From Nesterenkonia halophila (lineage in GTDB: Bacteria > Actinomycetota > Actinomycetes > Actinomycetales > Micrococcaceae): 64,000 nucleotides of DNA. A program made the position numbers and the translations under genes. A model generated the notes under the pieces. The model made no database searches and had not been told where the DNA came from. It saw nothing but the letters and a program-made list of their open reading frames with translations. Location: contig NZ_WIAX01000013.1 of the NCBI RefSeq assembly GCF_009467795.1, forward strand, positions 62,001 through 126,000. Reading direction: 5' to 3'. This document shows, in pieces, positions 7,893 to 18,773 of the stretch. How positions within the stretch are numbered: position 1 is the stretch's first letter; each line of letters starts with the position of its first letter.

Positions 7893-9428
7893 ATGACGAT
7901 GACCTCCCCCCTCCCGCTGGCGCGCCGGACCGCCATGCCCCGGTGGCGCCGCTGGAGCGTGCTGGGGATCGTCTCCGCCGCCCTGGCGCTCATCACGCTG
8001 GACAACTCCATCCTCTACACCGCGCTGCCGGTGCTCACCGAGCAGCTCGGCGCGACGTCGGGCCAGTCGCTGTGGATCATCAACGCCTACCCGCTGGTGA
8101 TCGCCGGTCTGCTGCCCGGCGCCGGGGGTCTGGGCGACCGGATCGGGCATAAGCGGCTCTTCCAGTACGGCCTCGGTCTCTTCGCACTGGCCTCGCTGAC
8201 CGCCGCGTTCTCCCCGACCCCGGAGTTGCTCATCGGCGCCCGGGGACTGTTGGCCGTCGGCGCGGCGGCGATGCTGCCGGCCACGCTGGCGCTGATCCGC
8301 GTGACCTTCTCCGACGAGCGCGAGCGCACGCTGGCCGTCTCGATCTGGGCCGGGGTCTCAGTCGCCGGCCTGGCCGCCGGCCCCGTGGTCGGCGGCCTGC
8401 TGCTCGAGCACTTCTGGTGGGGCTCGGTCTTCCTGGTCAACGTGCCCGTCGCCGTCGCCGCCTCCGCGGCGATCGTCGCGCTCGGCCCGGCCAACGTCAC
8501 CGATCCCTCGCGCCGCTGGGACGGGGTCTCCTCGGCGCAGGCGCTGCTCGGCCTGGGCGGAGCGGTGCTGGCCATCAAATCCCTGGCGACGACGCCGCCG
8601 CACTGGACCACCGCCGGCGCGGCCGCCGTCGTCGTCGCCGCCGTCGCGCTGACCGCCTTCGTCCGGCGGCAGCGCCGGCTGGCCGACCCGCTGATCGACT
8701 TCTCCATCTTCGCCAACCGCGCCTTCAGCGCCGGAGTGGTCTCCGCAGGGGCCAGCATCTTCGCGATCATGGGGCTGCAGTTCGCCGTCACCCAGCGCTA
8801 CCAGCTGGTGGAGGGCTTCACCCCGCTGCAGGCCGGGCTCGTGGTCGCCGTGCTCTCGCTGGGGGCGCTTCCGGTCGCGCTCGCCGGCGGGGCGGTGCTG
8901 CACCGGCTCGGCCTGCTGGTGCTCATCGGCGGCGGCCTGAGTGTGGCCGCGCTCGGCGCCGGGAGCCTCGTCGTCGCCGCCGTCGCCGACCGGCTGGACC
9001 TGCTGCTCGCCGGGCTGCTGGTCCTCGGCCTCGGCCTCGGCGCGGCGATCTCAGTGGCCTCGACGGCGATCATCGGCAACGTGCCGCGGCATCGAGCCGG
9101 GATGGCGGCCTCCCTCGAGGAGGTCTCCTACGAGTTCGGCGGACTGGTCGCCGTCGCCGTGCTGGGCAGTCTGTTGAACGCCGTCTACCTGCATGCCCTG
9201 GAAGGGCCCGACGGCGCCGACGGGGTCGCCGCGCCGAGCCCCGCGGCGGCGCTGAGCTCCTCCGATCCGGCGCTCGCCGCGGCCGCCGCCGAGGCGATGG
9301 ACTCCGCCTTCCTCGCAGTGGTCGTCGCCGTCGCCGTCGCCATGGTCCTCGGCGCGGCGGCCACGGGCTGGCTGCTCCGCCGCCATCTGCCGGGCACCGC
9401 CTCGCAGGCGCATCCCGGCGACCACTGA
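7893..9428 (+). CDS. MFS drug exporter, DHA2 (EmrB/QacA) family, 14 helices
   Basis: Proton-driven export of toxic compounds is the usual role. The 511-residue protein has about 14 hydrophobic segments. Motif D1-like LDNSILYTALPVLTEQLG is in helix 1, motif A appears as GLGDRIGHKRLFQYG after helix 2, and motif C is in helix 5 as WAGVSVAGLAAGPVVGGLL, which marks the antiporter class. The start is fixed by the -10 box seven bases upstream. A TetR gene follows after about 110 bases. The palindrome over the promoter suggests that this TetR protein represses the pair and is relieved by a drug-like ligand; the ligand is unknown. Confidence 0.92.
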   Translation: MTMTSPLPLARRTAMPRWRRWSVLGIVSAALALITLDNSILYTALPVLTEQLGATSGQSLWIINAYPLVIAGLLPGAGGLGDRIGHKRLFQYGLGLFALASLTAAFSPTPELLIGARGLLAVGAAAMLPATLALIRVTFSDERERTLAVSIWAGVSVAGLAAGPVVGGLLLEHFWWGSVFLVNVPVAVAASAAIVALGPANVTDPSRRWDGVSSAQALLGLGGAVLAIKSLATTPPHWTTAGAAAVVVAAVALTAFVRRQRRLADPLIDFSIFANRAFSAGVVSAGASIFAIMGLQFAVTQRYQLVEGFTPLQAGLVVAVLSLGALPVALAGGAVLHRLGLLVLIGGGLSVAALGAGSLVVAAVADRLDLLLAGLLVLGLGLGAAISVASTAIIGNVPRHRAGMAASLEEVSYEFGGLVAVAVLGSLLNAVYLHALEGPDGADGVAAPSPAAALSSSDPALAAAAAEAMDSAFLAVVVAVAVAMVLGAAATGWLLRRHLPGTASQAHPGDH

Positions 9429-9537
9429 GCCCGGGAGGCGAGGACGTGTTCGGCGACCGGGCGCCGCGCGACATACCCTGGAATGCAGCCTGCACCGCGG
9501 GCACCGCACCCGCCCGAGACCCCTGAGGTGACCGACC

Positions 9538-10131
9538 ATCCGACAGTCCAAGCGCACCGAGATCCTCGAGGCGGCCACCCGCATCGTCCAGCGCGACGGC
9601 GTGACCGCCCTGACCTTCGAGTCCGCGGCCGTCGAGTCCGGGCTGACCAAGGGCGGGCTGCTCTACCACTTCCCCAGCCGCGAGGATCTGCTGCTGGCGC
9701 TGCACGAGCATGTGGCCGGACAGTGGGAGGCCTGCATGGAGCGCGAGGCGGGGGCGCCGCACGACCAGCTCCCCGCCGCCCGGCGGCTGGAGGCCTACAT
9801 CCGCGCCTCGCAGAACCCGGACCGTGCCGAGCTGCTGCTCATGCTGGAGTCCGCGCAGGACTCGGACGCGCAGGCCGCCTGGGACCAGGTCCACGAGCGG
9901 TGGTCGCCGCCGGCCCCCAGCGGCGAGGCGGCGGACTCCGGGGAGGCGGACTCCGGGACGCAGCGCACCGGCGTGGCCGTCGCTCCCGAGCTGCTGCCCT
10001 TCCTCGCGCGGCTGGCCGCCGACGGGCTGTGGTTCTACGAGGCGCTGACCCCGGGCACGTTCGACGCCGGGCAGCGGGCGCGGATCGTCGAGGCCATCGT
10101 GCAGCTGGGCGCCGCGGACGAGACGCCCTGA
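9538..10131 (+). CDS. TetR-family regulator, probable ATC start
   Basis: Predicted repressor of the exporter upstream. The normal TetR N-terminus is present in frame only if translation begins before any ATG/GTG/TTG: RQSKRTEILEAATRIVQRDG forms helix 1, followed by VTALTFESAAVESGLTKGGLLYHF as the helix-turn-helix (first part VTALTFESAA, second VESGLTKGGLLYHF). The first usual start, GTG at 9601, would delete helix 1. An in-frame stop at 9529-9531 leaves only four codons upstream of RQSK; among them ATC at 9538 has GAGGTGA (9525-9531) six bases before it. With this start the protein has 197 residues, normal for TetR. A one-base indel joining GTG at 9528 would be the alternative. The ligand domain carries a Glu/Ser-rich insert near residue 130. 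Confidence 0.75.
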   Translation: MRQSKRTEILEAATRIVQRDGVTALTFESAAVESGLTKGGLLYHFPSREDLLLALHEHVAGQWEACMEREAGAPHDQLPAARRLEAYIRASQNPDRAELLLMLESAQDSDAQAAWDQVHERWSPPAPSGEAADSGEADSGTQRTGVAVAPELLPFLARLAADGLWFYEALTPGTFDAGQRARIVEAIVQLGAADETP

Positions 10132-10161
10132 TCCGCTCGGCGTGACTGCCGGCGCGCCCGC

Positions 10162-11106
10162 TCAGCACAGCGCGGCGTCGAGCTCCTCCAACGCCGGAGT
10201 GATGCGCGTGCGCCAGCGGAACGGCGCCTTGGCGTCGGCGCGCGAAGGGCCGCCGTTGATGACGCCGATGGGCCGGCCGGAGCGATGCATCTGCAGCGCG
10301 ACGCGGAAGCCGCTCATCACCGCCATCGAGGAGCCGACCACCAGCAGCGCGCGGGCGTCAGCGACCATCGCGTCGACGGCGACCTTGCGCTCGGCGGGCA
10401 CACTCTCGCCGAAGTAGACGACGTCGGGCTTCAGATGCGTCGAGCCGCAGACCAGGCAGCCGACCATGTGGAAGCGGGCGACCCAGGATTCGTCCAGCTC
10501 GACGTCGCCGTCAGGGTTGACGTTCTCCGCGGCGACGGCCGCGGCCTCGGCGAAGCCGGGGTTGGCCTCCTCCAGCCGGCGGTCCAGGCCCGCCCGGTGC
10601 TCGCGGTTGTCGCAGGTCAGGCACAGCACCGTGTCCAGGTCCCCGTGCAGCGGGACGACCGGGTCCGCGCCGGCGGCGGCATGCAGCCCGTCGACGTTCT
10701 GGGTGATCAGCCCGCCGAGGTGCCCGCGTCGCTGCCATTCGGCCAGCAGACGGTGCGCGGCGTTCGGGGCCGCGGCGCTCATATGCCGCCAGCCGACGAA
10801 GCTGCGGGCCCAGTAGCGACGGCGCGCGGCGTCGTCGTGCCGGAACTCCTGGTACGTCATCGGCCGGTGCCGACGCAGCGAGCCGTTCGGGCCGCGATAG
10901 TCGGGGATGCCGGAGTCGGTGGAGACCCCGGCGCCGGTCACGCACAGCACCTCGCCGCCGCGCAGCAGCTCGAGGATCCCGTCCCGCGCGACGGCCGGGT
11001 CCTGCGGCTCGGCGGTCTCGTCGACGACGCGGGCGATGGAGCGCAGCGCGGCCCGGTGGGCATCGGCCACGGGGGCCGGGAACGACTCCGACGTCAGCTC
11101 CTCCAC
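10162..11106 (-). CDS. Sirtuin, NAD-dependent protein deacylase (class II, SIRT4-like)
   Basis: Removes acyl groups from lysines, using NAD. All key motifs are present in 314 residues: NAD loop GAGVSTDSGIPDYRG (about residue 57), TQNVDGLH (about 140), the catalytic His in VVPLHGDLD, and the zinc pairs CLTC and CLVC separated by about 55 residues that include NPDGDVELDE, as in class II sirtuins. KPDVVYFGE and GSSMAVMSG complete the NAD site. The GTG start has GGGAGGT eight bases upstream. It faces the TetR gene end to end with 30 bases between. Confidence 0.93.
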   Translation of the reverse strand: MEELTSESFPAPVADAHRAALRSIARVVDETAEPQDPAVARDGILELLRGGEVLCVTGAGVSTDSGIPDYRGPNGSLRRHRPMTYQEFRHDDAARRRYWARSFVGWRHMSAAAPNAAHRLLAEWQRRGHLGGLITQNVDGLHAAAGADPVVPLHGDLDTVLCLTCDNREHRAGLDRRLEEANPGFAEAAAVAAENVNPDGDVELDESWVARFHMVGCLVCGSTHLKPDVVYFGESVPAERKVAVDAMVADARALLVVGSSMAVMSGFRVALQMHRSGRPIGVINGGPSRADAKAPFRWRTRITPALEELDAALC

Positions 11107-11135
11107 GCGGCATGACCTCCCGGCACGACAGAGAA

Positions 11136-11160
11136 CGACCCGACGGTCATCGTCGGGTCG
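11136..11160 (-). terminator. Terminator after the DUF3073 gene
   Basis: A perfect 10-bp stem, CGACCCGACG and CGTCGGGTCG with a 5-base loop, followed on the minus strand by TTCTCT. It lies between the DUF3073 stop and the sirtuin start. Confidence 0.6.
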
Positions 11161-11226
11161 AACGGACAGGATGCGCGTCGCACCCTCGGCGGCGGCGCCG
11201 ACGGCGGCTCGCGGTGAGCGCTCCGC

Positions 11227-11421
11227 TCAGCGGCCGTAGCGTTCGGAGAGCTCGTCGACGTCGTACGGATCGTCCTCGGAGGAGGTGGTGTCCTCGACAG
11301 GAAGATCGCCCCGCTTCTGCGCCAGCTCCCTCTCGAGAGCGGACAGATCAGTGTTCGGGGTGTAGTACTTGATCTCCCGCGCCTGCTTGGTTGCTTTCGC
11401 CTTCTGACGGCCGCGCCCCAT
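11227..11421 (-). CDS. DUF3073 small protein
   Basis: A 64-residue protein of unknown function conserved in actinobacteria. The N-terminus MGRGRQKAKATKQARE is strongly basic and the C-terminus, ending DDPYDVDELSERYGR, is acidic with the family's DELxExYG ending. KYYTPNTDLSALERELA in the middle is the most conserved part of the family. The ATG has GAGGGGG seven bases upstream. In many actinobacteria this gene lies near purM, as it does here, about 9 kb away with other genes between. Confidence 0.9.
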   Translation of the reverse strand: MGRGRQKAKATKQAREIKYYTPNTDLSALERELAQKRGDLPVEDTTSSEDDPYDVDELSERYGR

Positions 11422-11844
11422 GAGCGAGACCCCCTCTGTCGTCTCTGGTCCTCGCGATGTCGGGCAGGAATCACCGCGGGAGTAACTCTACGATCTCCTG
11501 ATTCGTGCTTCCCAGGTTAACATGTCTGCGGAACGTCCGTCGCCGAGCGGGACGCGACGGCGCGGCCGCGCGCGCCCGTGGCATGCGGAACCGCACAGCA
11601 CTGACCCCCGCCGTCGCAGTCGAGGGACTGCGACCGCCGGCCACGCGGGGCGGCCCCGATGCGAGCGATGTCACTCCGCTCGTCCCACCGACGACGGCGA
11701 CCGCGCGGCCCGCGGGACCGGACCGCCCCGTGGGCCGGTCGCGTCGGCCGCGATCGACGGGCAGGACACGGCGGCGCCGCAGACAGGCCACGGACAGGTG
11801 GGACGATGGACGATGGCCCACCCCTGCGCCCCTTGGAGGACCCG
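11422..11844. other. Gene-free stretch of 423 bases
   Basis: It lies between divergent genes (DUF3073 to the left, the alkyltransferase-like gene to the right). Reading frames here translate into Arg/Pro-rich sequence with no recognisable motif. The only clear break in composition is an AT-rich patch at about 11480-11525, a likely promoter area for the DUF3073 gene. No RNA gene was recognised. Confidence 0.5.
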
Positions 11845-12441
11845 ATGAGCACATCTGCCGACGCCGCACCCGAGCTGCCCGAGCTGCGCTGGTCCTCCGC
11901 GCCGCTGGAGGATCTGGGGACCCTCGTGGTGGTCCACTCCCCCGACGACGAGGCGATCCGCGCCGCCGGGCTGGCCCGCCCGCAGGGTGCCGAGCCCGAC
12001 GTCGCGGCCATCGGGCGGCTGCTCGAGCAGCAGATGGACACGTTCGAGCGCCTGGACCCGGCCACCGCCGACCGCGAGATGAATCCGCTGCCCACGGATC
12101 GCGGCGCCGTCGCGGAGGCGGTGGCCGCCTACGCCGCCGGCGACCTGGCCGCCTTCGACGCCCTCGCCGTCGCCCAGCCGGGGCCGAAGTTCCGCCAGCG
12201 GGTCTGGGCGGCGCTGCGCGAGGTGCCGGCCGGCGAGACCGTCTCCTACGGGGAGCTCGCCGTCATGGCCGGGCGCCCGCAGGCGCACCGGGCGGCGGCG
12301 AGCGCCTGCGCGCACAACCAGGTGGGCTTCGCGGTGCCCTGCCACCGGGTGATCCTCGCCGACGGGTCCATCGGCGGCTACGGCTTCGGCGGCGTGGGGA
12401 TCAAGCGCGCGCTGCTCGCCCGGGAGGGCGTGCACCTGTAG
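11845..12441 (+). CDS. Methylated-DNA-[protein]-cysteine S-methyltransferase (Ogt-like)
   Basis: Repairs O6-alkylguanine by moving the alkyl group to its own cysteine. The C-terminal DNA-binding and active-site domain is intact in the 198-residue protein: FRQRVWAALREVPAGETVSYGELA, split here as FRQRVWAAL and VPAGETVSYGELA, then the Arg-finger segment GRPQAHRAAASACAHN and the acceptor motif VPCHRVI, with GGYGFG afterwards. Residues 20-110 are a poorly conserved N-terminal domain. The Arg-finger segment has HRAA where AARAVG is usual. The ATG at 11845 is preceded by GGAGGA five bases away. It ends 55 bases from the clpB stop (convergent). Confidence 0.9.
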   Translation: MSTSADAAPELPELRWSSAPLEDLGTLVVVHSPDDEAIRAAGLARPQGAEPDVAAIGRLLEQQMDTFERLDPATADREMNPLPTDRGAVAEAVAAYAAGDLAAFDALAVAQPGPKFRQRVWAALREVPAGETVSYGELAVMAGRPQAHRAAASACAHNQVGFAVPCHRVILADGSIGGYGFGGVGIKRALLAREGVHL

Positions 12442-12496
12442 CGACCGCCCTTCCCCATGCATCGAGCGGCGGGCCCGCGCGGAGCCCGGGCAGGCG

Positions 12497-15133
<2,637 letters not shown>

Positions 15134-15211
15134 GGAGGAAGCCCCTTCCAGTCGATGTCGACGGCCGCTCCTCGAGGAGGTTCGACGATCCTCTGAGCTG
15201 CGTCGCGGAAA

Positions 15212-15232
15212 CTTGAGTCAATGATACTCAAC
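15212..15232. promoter_or_regulatory. HAIR element (HspR operator) upstream of clpB
   Basis: CTTGAGT (15212-15218), seven bases, ACTCAAC (15226-15232): 13 of 14 bases match the HAIR consensus CTTGAGT-N7-ACTCAAG bound by HspR in actinobacteria. The only other nearby gene, on the plus strand, starts about 160 bases away. Confidence 0.85.
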
Positions 15233-15389
15233 TTTGTCGGCTCACGGCATATTCCCCACACGTCGCCCGCCCCGCGATCGACGGGCTCAGGGCATATCAT
15301 GGGAGCGGCCGACCGCCCGGGGCCACAGCACCGGGCCGTCCGGCGCACGGCGAGACCGCCGGTCCCGCCGCTCGACTCGAGGAGGACCC

Positions 15390-16253
15390 CTGGAGCACAC
15401 CGCCGCATCCCCCTCTTCCGCCGCGAGGCGCGTCCTGCTGGCCGGCTGCGGGGACGTCGGAGCGACCCTGGGCGCACGGCTCGCCGCGGCCGGAACCGAC
15501 GTCGTCGGCCTCCGACGCGGGGGCGACAGACCGGGGTTCCCGTTCCCGATCCGGGCCGCCGACCTGACCGAGGACACCGCCGCGACTCTTCCCCAGGCCG
15601 ATCAGGTGGTCGTGGCCCTGTCGCCGGACGGTCACGACGCGGCCGCCTATGAACACACCTTCCGCGGAGGCCTCGCCGGACTTGCCCGCCGCCTCCCGAC
15701 CCCGCCCCGCCGAGTCGTCTTCATCTCCTCGACCGGGGTGCTGGGCGCTCACGACGGCGACCGCGTGGACGAGGCGACGCAGCCCGCACCTGACCGGGGC
15801 AGCGCGGCCGCCCTGCTGTCTGCGGAACAGGACGCGCGCGAGCTCTTCGACAGCGAGGTCGTGGTGGTGCGCCCGGCCGGCATCTACGGCCCCGGCCGCT
15901 CGCGCACCATCGATCGCGTGGCCCGGGGAACGCCGATGGACCATCGACGCATGACCAACCGCATCCACCGGGATGACCTGGTGACGATCCTCGCGGCACT
16001 GCTGGAGCGCTCAGCCCCTCCGCCCCTGCTGCATGCCGTGGACGCCGAGCCGGCGACGCTGGGCGCCGTCGCGTCCTTCATCGCCGAACGCCTGGGCGTG
16101 GACCTGCCGGCGGACTCCGGAGACGGCCGCGCGAGCGGAAAGACCATCGACGGTCGCCGCCTCCAGACTTTCCTGCAGGGGTCCCGCCTGCGCTTCCCCA
16201 CGTTCCGCGAGGGGTACGCGGAGCTGATCGGTCGGCACGGCCCGACGCGCTGA
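15390..16253 (+). CDS. NAD(P)-dependent oxidoreductase, YeeZ-like SDR; probable CTG start
   Basis: Extended short-chain-dehydrogenase fold of unknown substrate. RVLLAGCGDVGATLGARLAA near the start is the dinucleotide-binding GxGxxG motif, VVFISSTGVLG and RPAGIYGPGR are the central and substrate-side motifs, and RIHRDDLVTIL is typical of the family. The catalytic YxxxK Tyr of classical SDRs is not obvious, as in the YeeZ group. From CTG at 15390, preceded by AGGAGG four bases away, the protein has 287 residues. The first in-frame ATG/GTG/TTG is a TTG at 15234 that would add 52 Arg-rich residues and run through the clpB regulatory region, so CTG is preferred. Confidence 0.75.
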   Translation: MEHTAASPSSAARRVLLAGCGDVGATLGARLAAAGTDVVGLRRGGDRPGFPFPIRAADLTEDTAATLPQADQVVVALSPDGHDAAAYEHTFRGGLAGLARRLPTPPRRVVFISSTGVLGAHDGDRVDEATQPAPDRGSAAALLSAEQDARELFDSEVVVVRPAGIYGPGRSRTIDRVARGTPMDHRRMTNRIHRDDLVTILAALLERSAPPPLLHAVDAEPATLGAVASFIAERLGVDLPADSGDGRASGKTIDGRRLQTFLQGSRLRFPTFREGYAELIGRHGPTR

Positions 16254-16293
16254 CCCGGCGCTCGCCGCCGCATCCCTCGACCATCGGCGACGG

Positions 16294-16731
16294 TCAGCCG
16301 GGATCGAGCGCGTCGGGCGCGGCATCCCGGCCGAGGCCGCCGTCGCCGGGTCCGAGGCCGAAGCGCACCGGCTGCTGGGACAGCAGCATCGTCGAGACCA
16401 CCCGGTCGTAGGAGGTGACCACCAGCTCCTCGATCAGTTCCTCGGTGATGCCCTCGCCGGCCCCGACGGAGATCCAGTGCCGCTTGTTCATGTGGTATCC
16501 GGGCCGGATCGAGGCGAACTCCTCGCGCAGCGCCTCGGACTCGTCCGGCGTGACTTTCAGCGTGATCAGCGGCTCGCCGGTCGCCTCGGTGGTCATCAGG
16601 AAGATCTTGTCGCGGACCTTGTGGACGTCGTGCTCCGGCCCGAACGGATGAGTGCAGCTGCTCCAGGGCAGCTGCCGCGCGGCCGCACCGGCCACGTCCT
16701 GGATGCGCAGTCCGTCGAGGATCTCGGCCAT
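16294..16731 (-). CDS. MmcQ/YjbR family protein (CyaY-like fold)
   Basis: DNA-binding-type YjbR fold protein of 145 residues; the biological role of the family is not settled. Family features are the N-terminal AAARQLPWSSCTHPFGPEHDV region, split as AARQLPWSSCTHPF and GPEHDVHKVRDKIFLM, then LKVTPDESEALREEF, the basic YHMNKRHWISV and the C-terminal SYDRVVSTM. The ATG is chosen by the -10 box TACTCT six bases upstream. The C-terminal 30 residues (GLGPGDGGLGRD) are low-complexity. It converges with the SDR gene, 40 bases between them. Confidence 0.82.
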   Translation of the reverse strand: MAEILDGLRIQDVAGAAARQLPWSSCTHPFGPEHDVHKVRDKIFLMTTEATGEPLITLKVTPDESEALREEFASIRPGYHMNKRHWISVGAGEGITEELIEELVVTSYDRVVSTMLLSQQPVRFGLGPGDGGLGRDAAPDALDPG

Positions 16732-16737
16732 CTCTCC

Positions 16738-16743
16738 AGAGTA
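16738..16743 (-). promoter_or_regulatory. -10 box of the YjbR gene (leaderless)
   Basis: TACTCT on the minus strand ends six bases before the ATG at 16731. Confidence 0.45.
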
Positions 16744-17000
16744 GGCGCCGGGCGTCCGCACGGACAGCCCCCGGCGGCCCGTCCGCCGCGGATGCTCGGC
16801 ATCTCCGGAGGAGTCCGGGGAACCCGGGGCGCCCGCTCTGCACTCCGGGACACCGGGGCGTCGCTCAGAGCTCCCGCAGGGCTGATGTGACATAGTGCGA
16901 CTCACCAGGACTGCCCCGCCCAGCCTGTCGGTGATCGGAGCCCCTCTCCGATCAGGACTGTCACCCCACGACCCGTCTTCAGGCACGCTCGAGAGGCCCC

Positions 17001-18773
17001 ATGCACCTCCCCTCCCGCAGCACGACCGTCGGCCTGACGGCCATGGCACTGATGCTGACCTCGTGCTCCGCGCCCGACCCGCGCTCCTCCGAGGCTCCCG
17101 CGCAGAGCGGCACGGCCTCCCCGTCCGAGACCTCCGGAGCCGGCACCGCCGCTCCCTCGGGCAGCCCGTCGTCGGAGAGCAGCGCCTCGGCGTCGGAGAC
17201 GACGGAGACCCCCACGACGACGCCGGGCTCCCCGCAGCTCGATGAGATGGCGGTGGCGGCGGCGCATCCCGAGGCCGTCGACGCCGGCATGGAGATCCTG
17301 CAGGACGGCGGCAGCGCCGTCGACGCCGCCGTGGCCGCGGCCTTCGCGGTGGCAGTCGTGGAGCCCTATGCTTCCGGGATCGGCGGCGGCGGCTCGACGA
17401 TCCTGGCCGGCCACGGAGACGACCCCGTCAGCTATGACTACCGCGAAGTGGTGGCCGAGGACGGAGAGATCCCGGAGTCCGGCACCGGCGTCCCCGGCTT
17501 TGTCGCCGGCCTGGCCCGCATCCATGACGAGCACGGCGATATGGCCTGGCAGGACGTCCTCGACCCGGCCGTGGAACTGGCCGACGAGGGCTTCCCGGTC
17601 TCGGACTTCCTGGCGCTGCGCCTCCGCTCCGACGCCGGGCCCGCCTCGATCGAGGGACTCGACCATTTCCACGACTCCTCGGGCGACCCGCTGGCCGCCG
17701 GAGATCGCCTCGTGCAGGAGGACCTCGCCGAGACGATGAGGACGCTGGCCCAGGACGGCCCGGGGTCGTTCTACTCCGGCGACTTGGCCGAGGAGCTGAC
17801 CTCGGTGGACGGACTGGACGCCGAGACGCTGACCGCCTATGCCCCGACGCGGACGGATCCGGTCGGCGGCCCCGTCGGCGAGCACACTCTGCTCTCGGCC
17901 GCTCCCCCGCTGCCCGGCGCGGCCCTGATCCAGCAGATGCAGATCGCCGAATCGCTGGGCATCGCCGATCACGCGCCGGACAGCGCCGGCCACGTGGACC
18001 GGCTCACCCGGGCGTGGACCACCGCCGACGAGTCGGTGGATCAGCTGTTCGGCGACCCCGACGTCGTCGACGTCCCGACGGACCGACTCACCGATCCCGA
18101 GCGGAACGCCGCGCTCGCCGAAGAGATGGATCCGGCCGGCATGACGTCCTCGACCACGCAGAAGGACCCCTCCTCGACCATCATGGCGGGGAACACCACC
18201 CATCTGACCGTCGTGGACGAGGACGGTGCCGCCGTCTCGATGACCAACACGCTGACGAGCTTCTGGGGCGGCGGCGAGTCGGAGTACGTGGACGGCTACT
18301 TCCTGAACAATCAGCTCTCCCGATTCGCCACGCAGGACTCCGAGGCCAACCAGCCCGCGGCCGGCCGCCAGTCGGTGAGCTGGTCGGCGCCCAGCATGGT
18401 CCTCGACGACGACGGACGTCCGGTGCTCGGCCTCGGCAGCCCGGGCGGGCATCAGATCCCCAACATCCTGACCAGCGTGCTGGCGTCCTGGGGGCTGCGG
18501 GGAACGTCGCTCCAGGAGGCGGTGGACGCGCCCCGACACCACCTCGAGGAGGGCGTGCTGGCCGTCGAGGAGGAGCCTTCCGACGCGTTGGAGGCGCTGA
18601 TCTCCGAGCGGAACTGGGACCTGCGGGTCACCGAACGGGAGGAGGCGATATTCGGCTCCGTGCAGGCGCTGGAGATCGACCACGAGACCGGCCGGATCTC
18701 CGGGGCGGAGGACTCTCGGCGGGAAGGCGGCTTCGCCGTCGCCGACGTCGGCTCCGCGACGGGGACAGGATGA
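17001..18773 (+). CDS. Gamma-glutamyltransferase, lipoprotein
   Basis: Cleaves or transfers the gamma-glutamyl group of glutathione-like compounds outside the cell. The 590-residue precursor begins with a lipoprotein signal (MHLPSRSTTVGLTAMALMLT, lipobox LTSC) and a Ser/Thr/Glu-rich linker to about residue 75. The Ntn-hydrolase fold follows: AHPEAVDAGMEILQDGGSAV-type opening, ASGIGGGGS, and the autocleavage/catalytic Thr in GNTTHLTVVDEDG near residue 400. SWSAPSMVLDDDGRPVLGLG and GSPGGHQIPN are the oxyanion and lid regions. The ATG has GAGAGG four bases upstream. The stop overlaps the next gene by four bases. Confidence 0.93.
   Translation: MHLPSRSTTVGLTAMALMLTSCSAPDPRSSEAPAQSGTASPSETSGAGTAAPSGSPSSESSASASETTETPTTTPGSPQLDEMAVAAAHPEAVDAGMEILQDGGSAVDAAVAAAFAVAVVEPYASGIGGGGSTILAGHGDDPVSYDYREVVAEDGEIPESGTGVPGFVAGLARIHDEHGDMAWQDVLDPAVELADEGFPVSDFLALRLRSDAGPASIEGLDHFHDSSGDPLAAGDRLVQEDLAETMRTLAQDGPGSFYSGDLAEELTSVDGLDAETLTAYAPTRTDPVGGPVGEHTLLSAAPPLPGAALIQQMQIAESLGIADHAPDSAGHVDRLTRAWTTADESVDQLFGDPDVVDVPTDRLTDPERNAALAEEMDPAGMTSSTTQKDPSSTIMAGNTTHLTVVDEDGAAVSMTNTLTSFWGGGESEYVDGYFLNNQLSRFATQDSEANQPAAGRQSVSWSAPSMVLDDDGRPVLGLGSPGGHQIPNILTSVLASWGLRGTSLQEAVDAPRHHLEEGVLAVEEEPSDALEALISERNWDLRVTEREEAIFGSVQALEIDHETGRISGAEDSRREGGFAVADVGSATGTG

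Noticed and set aside
12458-12468. GCATCGAGCGG between the alkyltransferase-like gene and clpB, identical to the left end of family C
   Set aside because: Only 11 bases match and no right end follows; it may be a remnant or chance.
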